Source: a bacterium (GTDB taxonomy: Bacteria > Krumholzibacteriota > Krumholzibacteriia > LZORAL124-64-63). From it: a stretch of 8,023 bases of DNA. The stretch's first letter is position 1; each line of letters opens with the position of its first letter. Of this stretch, positions 6,169-8,023 are shown piece after piece. Both the position numbers and the translations under genes were made by a program. The notes below the pieces were generated by a model. It did no database searches, was not told where the DNA came from, and saw only the letters and a program-made list of their open reading frames with translations. Where the stretch lies: the NCBI GenBank assembly GCA_030591105.1, contig JAUVBS010000080.1:1-8023 (forward strand), in the 5' to 3' direction.

Positions 6169-7203
6169 GTGACGCCCGACTCCGAAAACTACACCACGGA
6201 TCTGCTCGACGACCTCGACCTCGATTCCGCCATCGGCGCCGCGACCTCGTCGGCGGAACCGGTCGCGGATATCGATCTCGAAGCGATTCTCGAAGCGGCT
6301 CCCGAGGACGAGCCGTCCGACTGTCAGCCGTGTAGCTTCGACTTCGATCGGCCCAATCGGCTGTCGCGCCAGTTCGAGCAGAATCTACTGAGCGTCGCGG
6401 AGAATTTCGCCAAGATCGCGACGATAGATTTTACGAATCGCCTGCGCGTCTCGATGTCGGTCGCTTTCCAATCCATTCGGTTGGTTGCCTGCGACGACTA
6501 CCTCGAACGGATGCCCAATCCGACCTGCGTAGCGCGGGTGACGCTGGAGCCATTGAGCGGTCCCTGCCTCGTCCATCTGGACCTGGGTATCTGCTTCGTG
6601 CTGTTGAAGAAGTTGATGGGTGGCCGCGCCGATCCGGATCCTTGTGAGCGGGGGTTCACCGAGATCGAACGGGGACTGTTCACCGATCAGATCGAGCGTT
6701 TGAACGACGGTTTCGCGCGGGCTTGCCGCAAATTGGTCGAGATCGAGCCGGCTGTCCGGGGCATCGAGAACAATCCTAACTATCTGACCGGTATGCCGAG
6801 CGGAGAGTCGCTGGTTTGTTTCCGGTACGAGATCCAGTTCGATACGATCACCGGGCTATTGGAAATCATCGTCCCGTTGCCCGGGTTCGGGCCGGTCCGC
6901 GACATCTTCGACCCCGAGCAAGCTCACGAGCAGCGCGAGGCCCACGAAGTAAGACAGGACCGCGAGAAGATCCTCGATACGATCCGGGAGACCACCAGCG
7001 AAGTCGTGGTCAGGCTAGGGGAGATGCCAGTATCTCTGGCGGCGATCATGACCCTCAAAGAAGGCGATGTCTTGACGTTGAGGCAGGCGGTAACCGCGCC
7101 CCTCGCGGTCGAGATTGCGGGCAGAGAAGTCTACCGGGGCGAAGCGGGACGAGTCGGAGCGCAACGCGCCGTGAAGCTGACCGAAAAGCTCAGTCAGGAG
7201 TGA
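6169..7203 (+). CDS. fliM: Flagellar motor switch protein FliM, with atypical N terminus
   Basis: FliM is the central C-ring protein that binds phosphorylated CheY, FliG and FliN and sets rotation direction. From GTG 6169 it has 344 residues, close to the usual 320-350. The CheC-like middle domain spans about 57-250 and opens with FDFDRPNRLSRQF (57-69), a strong FliM mark; FTEIERGLFTDQI (163-175) is also typical. The C-terminal SpoA/FliMN domain is at about 268-338 (VRLGEMPVSLAAIMTLKEGD). The N-terminal CheY-binding motif, normally LSQxEIDALL at residues 1-15, is absent. An acidic segment replaces it, with a possible degenerate match DIDLEAILEAA at 34-44. The FliG-contact GGxG loop reads GGRAD (151-155), with the last Gly changed to Ala. 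Nine cysteines are present, including Cys52-x-x-Cys55, in an operon whose other proteins have few or none. Confidence 0.93.
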   Translation: MTPDSENYTTDLLDDLDLDSAIGAATSSAEPVADIDLEAILEAAPEDEPSDCQPCSFDFDRPNRLSRQFEQNLLSVAENFAKIATIDFTNRLRVSMSVAFQSIRLVACDDYLERMPNPTCVARVTLEPLSGPCLVHLDLGICFVLLKKLMGGRADPDPCERGFTEIERGLFTDQIERLNDGFARACRKLVEIEPAVRGIENNPNYLTGMPSGESLVCFRYEIQFDTITGLLEIIVPLPGFGPVRDIFDPEQAHEQREAHEVRQDREKILDTIRETTSEVVVRLGEMPVSLAAIMTLKEGDVLTLRQAVTAPLAVEIAGREVYRGEAGRVGAQRAVKLTEKLSQE

Positions 7204-7209
7204 AGTTCC

Positions 7210-7632
7210 ATGACCGCAGATACCGATACGGAGATTCTCGAAGCGCCGCAGGCCAATGATACCGCCGCTGCGCCGCAGGCGACGATGGCTGAACCGGAGC
7301 TCGGCACCGGCGAGAGGGACAGCTCCAGCGCCGATCCCGGTTTCGCGGAACTGACCAAGGCGGTCGATGGTGCGGGTAACATCGACATGTTGCTCGATGT
7401 CGACCTGATGGTCACCGTGGAGTTGGGGCGGGCTCAACTGAAGTTGCGCGACGTGCTGAACCTATCCTGCGGATCAGTAATCGAGTTGTCGCGGCTGACG
7501 AGCGAGGCGGTCGACATTCTCGTCAACGGTGCGTTACTTGCCACAGGCGAAGTGGTGGTCATCGACGATCGCTTCGCGGTCCGAATCAACAAGTTGCTCG
7601 ATCGCGTCGAGCGACTCAAGCGGGTCGTGTGA
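7210..7632 (+). CDS. fliN: Flagellar motor switch protein FliN
   Basis: FliN forms the base of the C-ring with FliM and receives export substrates delivered by FliH. The 140-residue length and single SpoA domain mark it as FliN rather than the longer FliY. Residues 1-55 are a low-complexity Ala/Glu/Thr/Ser linker. The SpoA domain spans about 58-136: LLDVDLMVTVELGRAQLKLR, then VLNLSCGSVIELSR, VDILVNGALLATGEVVVIDD and RFAVRINKLL, all typical. The ATG at 7210 is 6 bases after the fliM stop. CAGGAG at 7195-7200, inside the end of fliM, serves as ribosome site with 9-base spacing, so the two switch proteins are probably translated together. Confidence 0.96.
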   Translation: MTADTDTEILEAPQANDTAAAPQATMAEPELGTGERDSSSADPGFAELTKAVDGAGNIDMLLDVDLMVTVELGRAQLKLRDVLNLSCGSVIELSRLTSEAVDILVNGALLATGEVVVIDDRFAVRINKLLDRVERLKRVV

Positions 7633-7634
7633 AC

Positions 7635-8023
7635 ATGGTACCGGTTACGTCGCCGCTAGCGACCGCGAGCGTGGGCGTTCTGCAAGGCACTGGACCTGCG
7701 TGGTGGCAGGCGATCGGCGCGTTGGCAGCGGTGTTGGCGTTGCTGTTGATCAGTATGCGCTTGCTGAGCCGCTGGCACCGGCCCGCCGGCCGCGACGAGG
7801 CTGCACTGATCACGGTCTGGCCGCTGGGACCGCGCCGTGAGATCCAGCTCGTACGTCTACGCGACGAAATCCACTACATCTATCGCCACGAGGGTGGCCT
7901 CGTGGTACTCAGTCGTCAGCCGTGGGACAGCTACCGTGCTGCGACGGTACTCGCCGCGGACGACGCTGGACCGCTGCAACGCCTTTTGCGAACGATAACC
8001 GGCCGAGCGAATACGGATCGTCA
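7635..8023 (+). CDS. fliO: Flagellar biosynthesis protein FliO (3' truncated by window edge)
   Basis: FliO is a small membrane protein that helps assemble the FliP ring of the flagellar export gate. The frame is open to the window end (129 codons plus 2 bases). A short N-terminal segment precedes one membrane helix at about 23-41 (WWQAIGALAAVLALLLISM). Arg/His-rich residues (42-54) follow, then a FliO-like beta domain: ITVWPLGPRREIQLVRLRDE (59-78) and GGLVVLSR (87-94). Here LGPRRxxxLVR is the family hallmark; the usual hydrophobic LLLGVT after it is replaced by HYIYRHEG. The start is ATG 7635 or the in-frame GTG 7629, whose G-TGA overlap with the fliN stop suggests coupled translation. Position after fliN supports the call; fliP is expected next but is not in the window. 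Confidence 0.85.
   Translation, partial: MVPVTSPLATASVGVLQGTGPAWWQAIGALAAVLALLLISMRLLSRWHRPAGRDEAALITVWPLGPRREIQLVRLRDEIHYIYRHEGGLVVLSRQPWDSYRAATVLAADDAGPLQRLLRTITGRANTDR

Noticed and set aside
1..8023. A novel defence, mobile or biosynthetic system in the window
   Set aside because: All ten genes belong to known flagellar families in a known order, and every gap is 110 bases or shorter with no unassigned gene.

Overview
The window is one stretch of a bacterial flagellar gene cluster. Ten genes lie head to tail on the + strand: fliK (5' end cut off) - flgD - flgE - flbD - motA - motB - fliL - fliM - fliN - fliO (3' end cut off). I see no mobile element, RNA gene, CRISPR array or gene foreign to the flagellum. 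Gaps are short (6 to 110 bases) and no intrinsic terminator or clear promoter is visible, so the block is probably transcribed as part of a longer operon that starts upstream and continues into the export-gate genes (fliP and beyond would be expected next).

Layout. Bases 2-751 hold the C-terminal part of the hook-length protein FliK. Bases 764-1411 encode the hook cap FlgD, and 1462-3537 encode a very large hook protein FlgE (691 residues). A 110-base gap with a strong 10-bp hairpin follows. Bases 3648-3872 encode FlbD/SwrD, a small factor linked to motor power. MotA (3906-4688) and MotB (4742-5542) form the stator, followed by FliL (5604-6119), a stator-associated membrane protein. FliM (6169-7203) and FliN (7210-7632) form the C-ring switch. 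FliO (from 7635) is an assembly factor for the export gate and runs off the end. The order therefore goes from rod/hook construction, through torque generation, to the switch and export apparatus.

Organism. The DNA is GC-rich, with frequent GTG and TTG starts. The order flgD-flgE-flbD-motA-motB-fliL-fliM-fliN-fliO is the one known from spirochaetes and several other non-enteric phyla, not the enteric arrangement. It points to a Gram-negative, non-gammaproteobacterial lineage; I cannot name a phylum. The hook protein has no cysteine, which argues against a spirochaete with lysinoalanine-crosslinked hooks.

Most notable points. (1) FliM has a rewritten N terminus without the usual CheY-binding LSQxEIDALL motif; a possible degenerate copy sits about 35 residues in. 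(2) The stator has residues typical of Na+-driven PomA/MotP-type motors. (3) FlgE carries two diverged copies of one domain in its middle, which explains its size. (4) A strong hairpin without a T-tract separates flgE from flbD. Otherwise this is an ordinary flagellar operon, and I found no sign of an undescribed system.
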